A stretch of 5,867 bases of DNA from Bacteroidota bacterium (GTDB taxonomy: Bacteria > Bacteroidota > Bacteroidia > Chitinophagales > Saprospiraceae): the NCBI GenBank assembly GCA_024280135.1, contig JAJRQS010000096.1, positions 1 to 5,867 of the forward strand, in the 5' to 3' direction. The position numbers were made by a program, and so were the translations under genes. The notes under the pieces are model-generated. The model had not been told where the DNA came from. It saw nothing but the letters and a program-made list of their open reading frames with translations, and did no database searches. Positions 1-5,867 of the stretch are shown here, in pieces. Each line of letters opens with the position of its first letter. Position 1 is the stretch's first letter.

Positions 1-60
1 GTATTGGAAAATAAGAAGGTGGATCGACCCAACAAGAAACACGGTAATATCCCTTTGTAG
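1..60 (+). CDS. Possible C-terminal end of an unknown plus-strand gene (partial)
   Basis: Frame 1 is open from the left edge to a TAG at 58-60 and reads VLENKKVDRPNKKHGNIPL. This short hydrophilic, lysine-rich tail is typical of a bacterial C-terminus. A strong hairpin starts 26 bases later, as expected after a gene end. Frame 2 is also open, to a TAA at 83-85, and cannot be excluded, but its product is rich in Trp, Arg and Cys and looks less like a real protein end. No plus-strand start is visible, so the gene body lies outside the window. I do not recognise the product. Confidence 0.3.
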   Translation, partial: VLENKKVDRPNKKHGNIPL

Positions 61-86
61 AAAGGTAAAGAATGCCCTTGTATAAA

Positions 87-121
87 AAAAATCCCAATCA
101 CTAAAAGTGATTGGGATTTTT
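87..121. terminator. Bidirectional rho-independent terminator after rplS
   Basis: A perfect 15-bp inverted repeat has arms AAAAATCCCAATCAC (87-101) and GTGATTGGGATTTTT (107-121) around a 5-base loop. The A-run on the left (85-91) becomes a U-tract when read on the minus strand, and the T-run on the right does the same on the plus strand. It lies 19 bases past the rplS stop on the minus strand. It is therefore the natural rplS terminator, and it would also stop a plus-strand gene entering from the left. Confidence 0.88.
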
Positions 122-139
122 GATTATACGAAACAAGTA

Positions 140-502
140 TTACTTGCTTTTGAAATGTGCTTTTTCTCTAATTCTAGCTTTCTTACCCACTAGACCACGA
201 ATGTAGTATAGTTTAGATCTTCTCACTCTACCATGTTTTAGTACCACAATACTTTCAATAGTAGGCGCATTAAATGGGAAGACACGCTCGACACCTACAC
301 CATTTGACAATTTCCTTACGGTAAAAGTTTTGGTAGCACCTATTCCGTTAATTTGGATGACATCGCCTCTAAAAGTTTGAGAACGAATGGCTTTTCCGCC
401 TTCCATTATCTTATAGGTAACATCTACACGATCTCCAGGACGGAAAGTCGGAAATTCTCTTGCGGTTTCGAGTTGTTCGTGTACGTAGTTTATCAATTCC
501 AT
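140..502 (-). CDS. rplS: 50S ribosomal protein L19
   Basis: This encodes L19, a large-subunit protein located at the interface with the 30S subunit. The 120-residue product matches the usual length of about 115-120. Family blocks visible are FRPGDRVDV (about 20-28), FRGDVI (44-49), the core TFTVRKLSNGVGVERVFP (59-76), and the basic C-terminal block VRRSKLYYIRGLVGKKARIRE (93-113), which is the classic L19 signature region. The start at 502 gives the expected short N-terminal helix and follows an A/G-rich leader (AAGAAGAGAAAA). The neighbour upstream on the same strand is an unrelated secreted protein ending 122 bases away. A separate -7 box lies between them, so rplS is probably transcribed alone. 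It is not next to trmD or rimM here, unlike in many Proteobacteria and Firmicutes. The gene looks complete and ordinary. Confidence 0.97.
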   Translation of the reverse strand: MELINYVHEQLETAREFPTFRPGDRVDVTYKIMEGGKAIRSQTFRGDVIQINGIGATKTFTVRKLSNGVGVERVFPFNAPTIESIVVLKHGRVRRSKLYYIRGLVGKKARIREKAHFKSK

Positions 503-572
503 TTTTCTCTTCTTAAAAGGTCAATATTAGTTCAATCTTAGCCTTAAATCCTATCTTGGCACAATCGAAGTG

Positions 573-602
573 CAAAGGTAAGGTTTTTTCTTAAATAGTT
601 AA
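573..602 (-). promoter_or_regulatory. Probable promoter of rplS
   Basis: On the minus strand 573-580 reads TACCTTTG, a full match to the Bacteroidota -7 consensus TAnnTTTG. At the expected 19-base spacing upstream, 600-602 reads TTA against the consensus TTG. Transcription would begin near 567, leaving a 5' leader of about 65 bases before the rplS ATG. The call rests on the consensus match and position only. Confidence 0.6.
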
Positions 603-624
603 AGATTAATACAATTAATTTTTT

Positions 625-2853
625 CTATCGAATTAGTGTCGCAAATCCCCTGAAATGGAAGTCTTTGCCACGTGGATTGGTATACTTTACTTCATAGACG
701 TAAACACCAGGTGGGGAAGGTTGCCCTGAGTTGTCCTTACGGCCATTCCAACCTTCTTCGATATCATCTGTGTTATAAATCCGCTCGCCCCATCTATTCC
801 AAATAATCATCTCAAAGTTTTGGATACCATACGTATCACCTGTTCCTTTAAAAATATCATTTTTGTTGTCTTCGTTGGGTGTAAAGGCATTGGGCATGAA
901 AAAGGTGATTTTGGGTACAAGGTCGATTATTTTAGAAACTTCATCAATACAACCACTTTCATGAACAACCCTCAAACTCACCAGATGCTTACCCGTATCT
1001 TGAAAGGCATAGCTCGGATTTACTTCTTGTGTAGTGGCTAGGCTATCAAAATTCCAAAACCAACGAACTGCGTCTATGGATTCATCTGCAAAATCTATAA
1101 TCGGATTAAAACTTGTAATCGTCTCTGGAGAATACGAAAAAGCTGCTTTGGGACTAGGTAAAACTTGAATCCAATTCGGAAAAGTAGTTTCCTTTTCACA
1201 ACCAATCGGGGAAATGATTTTCACACCAATCGAATATACACCAACCTCCTTAAAGGAATGTGTAGGGCTCACGACAGAGTCAGTTTCTCCATCTCCAAAA
1301 TTCCATTCCAATGTATAGGTGGAATCAATAGGGCTAGATAGGTTATCAAAATAGATATCAGCAGGGATGCAGCCATTAAATGTACTAGGCGCAATGATAA
1401 TGTCTGACGGCGCAGGTTGCCAAGTAATCATGACTGTCGTATCTCCTTTGCAGTTGTATTTGTCTTCCACTCTCAATGAAACGGGATAAATTCCAGGGTC
1501 CTTATATAAATATATGGGAGAAGAAGATTTGTCGGTATCGCCATTTCCATAATCCCATGTCCAATTGATGATATTACCAGCGCTAACGGACGCATCTGTA
1601 AACTGAACGGGCCCAGCAACACAAGTGTCATAGTCATACGTAAAATTCGCGGCTATCTCTCCATATACACTTAGATGAATCTTGACCGAATCCTTACAAG
1701 GTAAGCCTCTATTGACAATCATCTTTCCGATATATAAGCCTGTGTCAGGAAAGGTGATGATTGGATTTTTGTCCATAGATGTTATAATTTGACCAGAAGT
1801 AGATGTAAATTCCCAATAATAATTAGAAATATCCCCAGTACTTTCATTGATAAAACTCACATCACTTAGCCCGCAAGCCAATAGGGCGTATTCTTTAAAA
1901 CCAATAACTGAATCCTTGTTGATTTCAGCCACCACATCTGGTTGGCAATCTGCTACATTAAACTGGAACTCTCTCCTAATCGTACTCAACAACTTTCCAG
2001 CACGAAACTCCTTAACACACACGGCTACCACGTATTGCCCTAATTGATGAGGAATACCTGTTATGACACCTGTGCTTGAATTAATACTTATTACGGGATC
2101 TCCACCCATAGGCTTAGTGGGACTATAGGTTGGTTGGATAAAGGAGGCAAGATTGTAGGGTGGGGCACATGCAGGTGTAGGCGTAACACCTGCGCATCCA
2201 GAGGCACCTGGACCACTTAAAATATTACCGCCCCCTTCTAAAGGACTGCAAAATGAATAGACCAATTGGTCTCCATCAATATCCGTAGCGGAATGATCAT
2301 AATCAATAGGAAAATCATTACAGATTACGATGGGTGGTATTTCTTTGAAAGTCGGAGAGCTACTTTTTGCAATCATGGCTTCATTGGTCACTTCTATCGT
2401 ATAAGTGGCTCCAATATCTCCTGGATTATTAATATTAGTGATGGTTTCATTTCTACAACATCGTTGATAACTGACATGAAATGAATTTCCTGTTATTTCT
2501 AAATCCTGCGTAAAGACATAATGGGCTTGTTCTACTTTTACATTTGGCGGATCCATACAAGGAAGTTCGGTTAAAGGAACCTGTCCTTTATTTGTAAGAT
2601 TTTTAGCGTCCTGCAATATCAATAAATATTGACTGCCTACTTGCTCATAAATGGCAATTTGTGCTCCAAAATCAAAATCGGCACCCCCTCCACCTGCATC
2701 TCTAAAGACCGTTAAGGTAAATTCATATTTATTGGAGTTGGGTAGAGCGCCAGGTCCAATATACTTATAAGTCATGGATCCTCCGATGATGTGTTTAGCT
2801 TCGACTTGATTGAAGCTAATAATTAGCAAAAAAAGTAATGTTATATATCTCAT
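625..2853 (-). CDS. Secreted PKD-domain protein with gliding-motility-associated (CHU_C, type IX secretion) C-terminal domain
   Basis: This 742-residue protein is very probably exported and cell-surface or extracellular; its molecular role is unknown. It starts with a signal peptide (1-19, basic Arg2, hydrophobic core LLFLLIISF, cut near VEA). Residues 20-300 form the N-terminal region common in Bacteroidota surface proteins, with KHIIGGSMTYKYIG (20-33), VFRDAG (49-54) and the hallmark SYQRCCRNETITN (128-140). It has cysteines at 99, 132, 133, 178, 202, 220, 229, 279 and 303. Residues 185-300 resemble an Ig/cadherin-like fold (DIDGDQLVYSF, GVITGIP). Four PKD-like repeats follow, near 310-397, 398-480, 481-565 and 567-645. 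The best are WTWDYGNGD (431-439) and LEWNFGDGE (515-523). Residues 648-742 are a CHU_C/type B sorting domain: FMPNAFTPNEDNKNDIFK, IWNRWGERIY, GWNGR, PPGVYVYEV and the end GFATLIR. In this family that domain directs export by the type IX secretion system. I see no catalytic motif, so an adhesive or structural role is an inference. Confidence 0.92.
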   Translation of the reverse strand: MRYITLLFLLIISFNQVEAKHIIGGSMTYKYIGPGALPNSNKYEFTLTVFRDAGGGGADFDFGAQIAIYEQVGSQYLLILQDAKNLTNKGQVPLTELPCMDPPNVKVEQAHYVFTQDLEITGNSFHVSYQRCCRNETITNINNPGDIGATYTIEVTNEAMIAKSSSPTFKEIPPIVICNDFPIDYDHSATDIDGDQLVYSFCSPLEGGGNILSGPGASGCAGVTPTPACAPPYNLASFIQPTYSPTKPMGGDPVISINSSTGVITGIPHQLGQYVVAVCVKEFRAGKLLSTIRREFQFNVADCQPDVVAEINKDSVIGFKEYALLACGLSDVSFINESTGDISNYYWEFTSTSGQIITSMDKNPIITFPDTGLYIGKMIVNRGLPCKDSVKIHLSVYGEIAANFTYDYDTCVAGPVQFTDASVSAGNIINWTWDYGNGDTDKSSSPIYLYKDPGIYPVSLRVEDKYNCKGDTTVMITWQPAPSDIIIAPSTFNGCIPADIYFDNLSSPIDSTYTLEWNFGDGETDSVVSPTHSFKEVGVYSIGVKIISPIGCEKETTFPNWIQVLPSPKAAFSYSPETITSFNPIIDFADESIDAVRWFWNFDSLATTQEVNPSYAFQDTGKHLVSLRVVHESGCIDEVSKIIDLVPKITFFMPNAFTPNEDNKNDIFKGTGDTYGIQNFEMIIWNRWGERIYNTDDIEEGWNGRKDNSGQPSPPGVYVYEVKYTNPRGKDFHFRGFATLIR

Positions 2854-2886
2854 GTTTAGTTTATAAGATTAAGTCAAAGGCTACCC

Positions 2887-2894
2887 CAAAAATA
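2887..2894 (-). promoter_or_regulatory. Probable -7 box for the PKD/CHU_C gene
   Basis: On the minus strand 2887-2894 reads TATTTTTG, fitting TAnnTTTG. It sits 33 bases upstream of the ATG at 2853, which implies a leader of roughly 25-30 bases. No TTG is present at the ideal -33 position (2914-2916 reads GTC on the minus strand). The call is therefore based on the -7 element and its placement alone. Confidence 0.45.
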
Positions 2895-3067
2895 GCGAAA
2901 AAAAATGGAAGATGACGGGACGAAAGCACATTTGTCTCCGTTTTATCCCTAAAAGGCTGTTAAAAGACCTTATTTTTACCTTTAAAACCATTTTTTTACC
3001 TAAAATGCTGCCTGTAATGGATTATAATATGAACTTTGGCGAAACTTTTGTTTCATTACCCAAGTAT

Positions 3068-3637
3068 ATGCTCGAAAAAGACAATATTGAAGAAGTAGCG
3101 GATATTTTAATTGATGGTGGAGTGATCTGCTATCCAACGGATACCGTGTGGGGAATTGGCTGCGACGCAACGCGAGTCAATGCTATCCAACGTATTAAAT
3201 CCATCAAAGGCCGAAAACACAAAAATGGGTTTATTATTTTGGTAGATTCCATCGAAAGATTAAAAAAATACGTCGAAGAATTGCATCCAAGGATAGAAAC
3301 GCTTCTTGAGATGCATGTTAGACCCTTAACGATTATCTACCCTAAGGCAAAGAACCTACCTCAGGAGGTTTGTGGGGCTGATGGCTCTGTTGCTATTAGA
3401 ATTGTAGATTGTGCTTTATGTCAAGATCTAATTGCGAAGATAGATGCACCTTTAGTTTCTACTTCAGCCAATCTTACAGGAGCTCCTTACCCTAAGATTT
3501 TTGGAGAGATTAGTTCTGAAATCATTGAACAAGTAGATTATGTGTCTAAAGAGAGACGCTGGGAAAAAACAGCTGCTCAGCCTTCAACGTTGGGTTTAGT
3601 GGATAATAAAGGCTTACTTAAATTTATTAGAGAGTAA
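3068..3637 (+). CDS. tsaC: L-threonylcarbamoyladenylate synthase (TsaC/Sua5/YrdC family)
   Basis: The enzyme makes threonylcarbamoyl-AMP from threonine, bicarbonate and ATP. This is the first step of the t6A37 modification of ANN-decoding tRNAs in the cytoplasm; the TsaD complex then transfers the group. From the start used here (189 residues), visible motifs are YPTDTVWGIGCDA (22-34), the KGR of the KxR motif (47-49), PLTIIYPKAKNLP (86-98), VAIRI (108-112), STSAN carrying the SxN motif (131-135) and QPST (171-174). The reading frame is open back to an ATG at 2912, with further ATGs at 3005, 3017 and 3029. I prefer 3068 because it leaves 21 residues before YPTDT, as in short bacterial TsaC proteins. 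The extra 52 residues of the longest form look unlike the family and would cover the divergent promoter. The start at 3029 (202 residues) is the next best. There is no separate Sua5 C-terminal domain, so this is the short TsaC-like form. Confidence 0.93.
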   Translation: MLEKDNIEEVADILIDGGVICYPTDTVWGIGCDATRVNAIQRIKSIKGRKHKNGFIILVDSIERLKKYVEELHPRIETLLEMHVRPLTIIYPKAKNLPQEVCGADGSVAIRIVDCALCQDLIAKIDAPLVSTSANLTGAPYPKIFGEISSEIIEQVDYVSKERRWEKTAAQPSTLGLVDNKGLLKFIRE

Positions 3638-3662
3638 TCTATCGAGTTTTGCTCAGCTGTTC

Positions 3663-3692
3663 ACTGAATGCTGCCTTGATTTTCAGTTTTTT
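3663..3692 (+). terminator. Weak candidate terminator of tsaC
   Basis: The arms ACTGAA (3663-3668) and TTCAGT (3682-3687) can pair around a 13-base loop. The right arm leads into a run of six T residues (3687-3692), 26 bases after the tsaC stop. The stem is only 6 bp, so it is much weaker than the hairpin after rplS. Confidence 0.35.
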
Positions 3693-3757
3693 AAATACTC
3701 ATTCATAATTTTCTGAACAATTCTATTTTAACTGCATAACTGTCTGTTCTAGAAACA

Positions 3758-3787
3758 TGGAATGACACGATCTACGACCTCATTCCA
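3758..3787. repeat. Inverted repeat TGGAATGA / TCATTCCA upstream of the DUF5686 gene
   Basis: TGGAATGA (3758-3765) and its exact reverse complement TCATTCCA (3780-3787) are separated by 14 bases. The right arm covers the position where the -33 element would lie relative to the -7 box at 3803. A third copy of the core, TGGAATG, lies at 3819-3825 near the expected transcription start, inside the partly symmetric GGAATGTTCC (3820-3829). The arrangement resembles an operator, but this is inferred from position only. Confidence 0.4.
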
Positions 3788-3802
3788 ATAGCAAAAAAAA
3801 GG

Positions 3803-3810
3803 TAACTTTG
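3803..3810 (+). promoter_or_regulatory. Probable -7 box for the DUF5686 gene
   Basis: TAACTTTG matches the Bacteroidota -7 consensus TAnnTTTG exactly. It lies 33 bases before the ATG at 3844, giving a leader of about 25-30 bases. The expected -33 position (3781-3783) reads CAT instead of TTG and falls inside one arm of the inverted repeat. That could mean weak basal activity or dependence on a regulator. Confidence 0.55.
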
Positions 3811-3843
3811 TGCATTACTGGAATGTTCCCCTAAAGTGTATTT

Positions 3844-5867
3844 ATGCAAAAAACTATCTTGCTCCTGTTGAGTTGTTTGTTTTTCAGTTCAATCTCTGCT
3901 CAACAACTAAAAGGCTCTGTTTTGGATGAACAAGGTGAGCCTCTACCTTTTGCTAGTATTTATGTAAAAAATACAAGTTTGGGTATATCGACCGATGTGA
4001 AAGGTCGGTATCGATTTGATTTAGATTCGGGTCAATACATCGTGGTATATAGCTACTTAGGCTTTTCTAGCATTGAAAAGGAAATCACCTTGACAAGTGG
4101 GGAAGTTTTAATTATTAATGTGGTATTATCCGTTGATGCGACAGAAATAGGAGAGGTGCAAGTGATTGCTGATTCAAGAAGTGCAGCTAAGGCAATCATG
4201 AAAAAAGCGCAAAAAAAGCGCAAGTCCTATTTAAAACAATTAGAGGCTTATCAGTGTAATACTTACGTAAAAATGACCTTGGATCGTAAGCTAATTAAAC
4301 CCTCAGTGTCTGATACTTTGTTACTAGAAGAGGATGAGGAACTAAGTACCCGAAAAAATAAAAAAATAAAAAATAAAAATAAAAGAATTCAAAAAAATAG
4401 AGATGCTTTTTTTAGCAAAAACAACCTACAATTGATTGAAAAAGTATCGGATCTATACTTTGAATATCCCAATAGCTTTAAAGAAAACATTGTAGCTAAT
4501 AATGACTACTCCGATAAGTACCACCCTCAAGTTTCTGTAAGTTTCACAAGTGGAGGAGGTGATATTATTCCCATTCAAGGAGACAATCGAGACCCACATT
4601 TGATCTACAAGGTGACCGATCCCGCATTCAATTTTTACAAAAATACCATTGATTTTTCATTGATTTGTTCAAAACCAATATTATCTCCCTTTGCTAGTAC
4701 TGCAAATGTACATTATACATATGACTATAAAGGAGTCATTGAAGAGAATGGGCGTAAGGTGTTTAAAATCAAGGTGATACCCCGATTTAAAAGTAGTGCA
4801 TTATTTAATGGTTATGTATTTATTGAGGACAGTACATATGCTATTAAATCGGTTGATTTGGAAATCAATAGGCAGGCAATGTTTGGCGCAAGCGATTTTA
4901 AAATTATACAAAATTACGAATTTATTGAGGGTAAATCGCTACCTGTTAGACGAGAGATAATTTACACTATAAAGGAAGGAAAGAATCATTTTATCGGCAA
5001 TGTCAGTGTGCGCCACAAAGGATATAAAATAAATCCTGAGTTGCCAAAGCGGTTTTTTAACAGTCAAGTTAGGACGTATGCAACAGATGCATTTGAAAAG
5101 GATTCTACATTTTGGGTGAATGTTCGCCCTGTTACTTTTAAAGCAGAAGAACTTCGTTTTATTTCTCAATCTGACAGTATCAAAAAGCATCACGAATCAC
5201 CTGCTTACAAGGATAAAATGGATTCTATTTATAACCATATTGGCATTTGGGATGTCGTGCTTTTTGGGTTCGGACACAGGGATCATACGAAGGGCTATTC
5301 CTTTCAGATTCTACCTGTTCTAGAGCAAATCGTGCCATTGGGTATTGGGGGATATCGACATAAATTTGGCGGAAGCTTTACAAAAGAGTTCCTCAATAAT
5401 CAAAAATTGGAGATAGATGGATTTATTGATTATGGCTTTCAGAATGAAGATATAAAAGGTAGAGTAGGGGTGGGCTATACTTTCTTACCGAAAAAATTTA
5501 TGCGTACCTTCATCAGGTTTGGAGATTATTATGAGCAGATTAATAACTACGAATCTTTAGCTGCGACTTTTAGCCGTTCTAATTATGTGAGAGCCAAATC
5601 CTACAGTATTGAACAAAGGCTGGAGGTCGTCAATGGATTATTTGGAGCGCTTACGCTAAAATATGCGCACCAAATCCCGATCACTGGACTCCAACTATCA
5701 GATTGGTCTAATGAATTATTTGGTGAAACCAATACGCCAAAAGACTTCAAACCTTATAAAAAGGCAGAGGTAAAATTAAAACTACAATATCGTCCATTTC
5801 AAAAATTTTACTTCTATGGACAGAAGAAAGTAATCGTTGGTTCAAACTGGCCAGAATTCTCTTTTGA
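3844..5867 (+). CDS. Carboxypeptidase-regulatory-like / DUF5686 outer-membrane protein (3' end beyond window)
   Basis: The frame is open from the ATG at 3844 to the window edge, giving 674 codons plus two bases with no stop, so the C-terminus is missing. Family members are usually about 800-850 residues. Residues 1-19 are a signal peptide (MQKTILLLL... cut at SISA before QQ). Residues 22-100 form a CarboxypepD_reg-like beta sandwich, with LKGSVLDEQGEPLPFASIYV, then GISTDVKGRYRF and YSYLGF. The DUF5686 part starts near 114 (AAKAIMKKAQKKR, then YQCNTYVKM at 136-144). It carries its best blocks at 281-336: SPFAS, YTYDYKG, VFKIKVIPRF and LFNGYVFIEDSTYAIKSVDL. From about 485 the alternating aromatic and polar strands suggest an outer-membrane beta-barrel. 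Residues 170-187 are an unusual Lys/Asn/Arg-rich insertion. The biochemical function of DUF5686 is not known to me. The N-terminal domain resembles that of TonB-dependent SusC-like proteins, but I see no TonB plug. Confidence 0.9.
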   Translation, partial: MQKTILLLLSCLFFSSISAQQLKGSVLDEQGEPLPFASIYVKNTSLGISTDVKGRYRFDLDSGQYIVVYSYLGFSSIEKEITLTSGEVLIINVVLSVDATEIGEVQVIADSRSAAKAIMKKAQKKRKSYLKQLEAYQCNTYVKMTLDRKLIKPSVSDTLLLEEDEELSTRKNKKIKNKNKRIQKNRDAFFSKNNLQLIEKVSDLYFEYPNSFKENIVANNDYSDKYHPQVSVSFTSGGGDIIPIQGDNRDPHLIYKVTDPAFNFYKNTIDFSLICSKPILSPFASTANVHYTYDYKGVIEENGRKVFKIKVIPRFKSSALFNGYVFIEDSTYAIKSVDLEINRQAMFGASDFKIIQNYEFIEGKSLPVRREIIYTIKEGKNHFIGNVSVRHKGYKINPELPKRFFNSQVRTYATDAFEKDSTFWVNVRPVTFKAEELRFISQSDSIKKHHESPAYKDKMDSIYNHIGIWDVVLFGFGHRDHTKGYSFQILPVLEQIVPLGIGGYRHKFGGSFTKEFLNNQKLEIDGFIDYGFQNEDIKGRVGVGYTFLPKKFMRTFIRFGDYYEQINNYESLAATFSRSNYVRAKSYSIEQRLEVVNGLFGALTLKYAHQIPITGLQLSDWSNELFGETNTPKDFKPYKKAEVKLKLQYRPFQKFYFYGQKKVIVGSNWPEFSF

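Larger units (their letters stand above)
3638..3843. other. Intergenic region between tsaC and the DUF5686 gene
   Basis: This 206-base gap contains no convincing gene on either strand. It holds a weak terminator candidate (3663-3692), an inverted repeat of TGGAATGA (3758-3787), a perfect TAnnTTTG box (3803-3810) and a further TGGAATG copy (3819-3825). It therefore appears to be an end-of-gene and promoter region for the downstream gene. Confidence 0.6.

Noticed and set aside
353..541. Plus-strand open frame of 62 codons opposite the start of rplS
   Set aside because: It lies antisense to a certain ribosomal protein gene and across its leader. It has no recognisable domain and is explained as a shadow of rplS.
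605..619. Small palindrome ATTAAT-ACA-ATTAAT just after the PKD gene stop, as a terminator
   Set aside because: The stem is six A/T pairs with no G or C and no clean U-tract next to it, so it is too weak to call.
820..1041. Plus-strand open frame of 73 codons inside the PKD/CHU_C gene
   Set aside because: It is antisense to the well-supported CHU_C and PKD coding sequence and has no family features. The frames at 1847-2047 and 2266-2484 are rejected for the same reason.
3844..3876. Lipoprotein signal (LLSC at residues 8-11)
   Set aside because: The hydrophobic run before Cys11 is too short and Leu at -2 is not favoured. A standard signal peptidase I site after SISA fits better.
4345..4400. 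Possible frameshift or pseudogene signal in the A-rich tract
   Set aside because: The DUF5686 reading frame continues without a stop through the tract, and clear family motifs appear on both sides in the same frame, so the gene is intact as far as it can be seen.
4939..5193. Minus-strand open frame of 84 codons within the DUF5686 gene
   Set aside because: The plus strand here codes for a continuous DUF5686 protein. The antisense product is Cys/Phe/Arg-rich with no recognisable motif.
5120..5323. Plus-strand open frame of 67 codons in a different frame within the DUF5686 gene
   Set aside because: It overlaps the main frame completely. Its hydrophobic appearance comes from frame-shifted reading of barrel-coding sequence.

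Overview
The window looks like chromosomal DNA from a member of the Bacteroidota. It is AT-rich and has A-rich leaders instead of clear Shine-Dalgarno sites. Several TAnnTTTG-type -7 boxes sit in front of genes. It also carries two protein types that are close to diagnostic: a large secreted PKD-domain protein ending in a gliding-motility-associated (CHU_C-type, type IX secretion) C-terminal domain, and a protein with a carboxypeptidase-regulatory-like domain fused to DUF5686. The sequence does not allow a genus call. A Saprospirales-, Chitinophagales- or Flavobacteriia-like organism would all fit.

Layout, left to right. Positions 1-60 may hold the last 19 codons of a plus-strand gene that enters from outside. 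A strong, perfectly symmetrical hairpin (87-121) lies between that end and the end of rplS, and could stop transcription from both sides. On the minus strand come rplS (ribosomal protein L19, 140-502), with its own probable promoter at 573-580, and upstream of it a 742-residue secreted PKD/CHU_C protein (625-2853) with a -7 box at 2887-2894. Facing the other way is an L-threonylcarbamoyladenylate synthase (TsaC/Sua5/YrdC family), whose best start is 3068 and not the first in-frame ATG at 2912. A 206-bp gap (3638-3843) holds a weak terminator candidate, copies of a TGGAATG element in both orientations, and a perfect -7 box. After it starts a long gene that runs off the right edge (3844 to beyond 5867). 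It encodes a signal peptide, a CarboxypepD_reg-like domain and a DUF5686 region with a probable outer-membrane barrel.

The genes do not form one pathway. Two are translation housekeeping genes: L19, and the tRNA t6A enzyme that makes threonylcarbamoyl-AMP. The other two are envelope or surface genes typical of Bacteroidota. Each appears to have its own promoter. I see no CRISPR array, tRNA, rRNA, insertion sequence or clear novel system. The most interesting items are the repeat-flanked promoter before the DUF5686 gene, a Lys/Asn-rich A-tract insertion inside that gene, and the domain build of the PKD protein.
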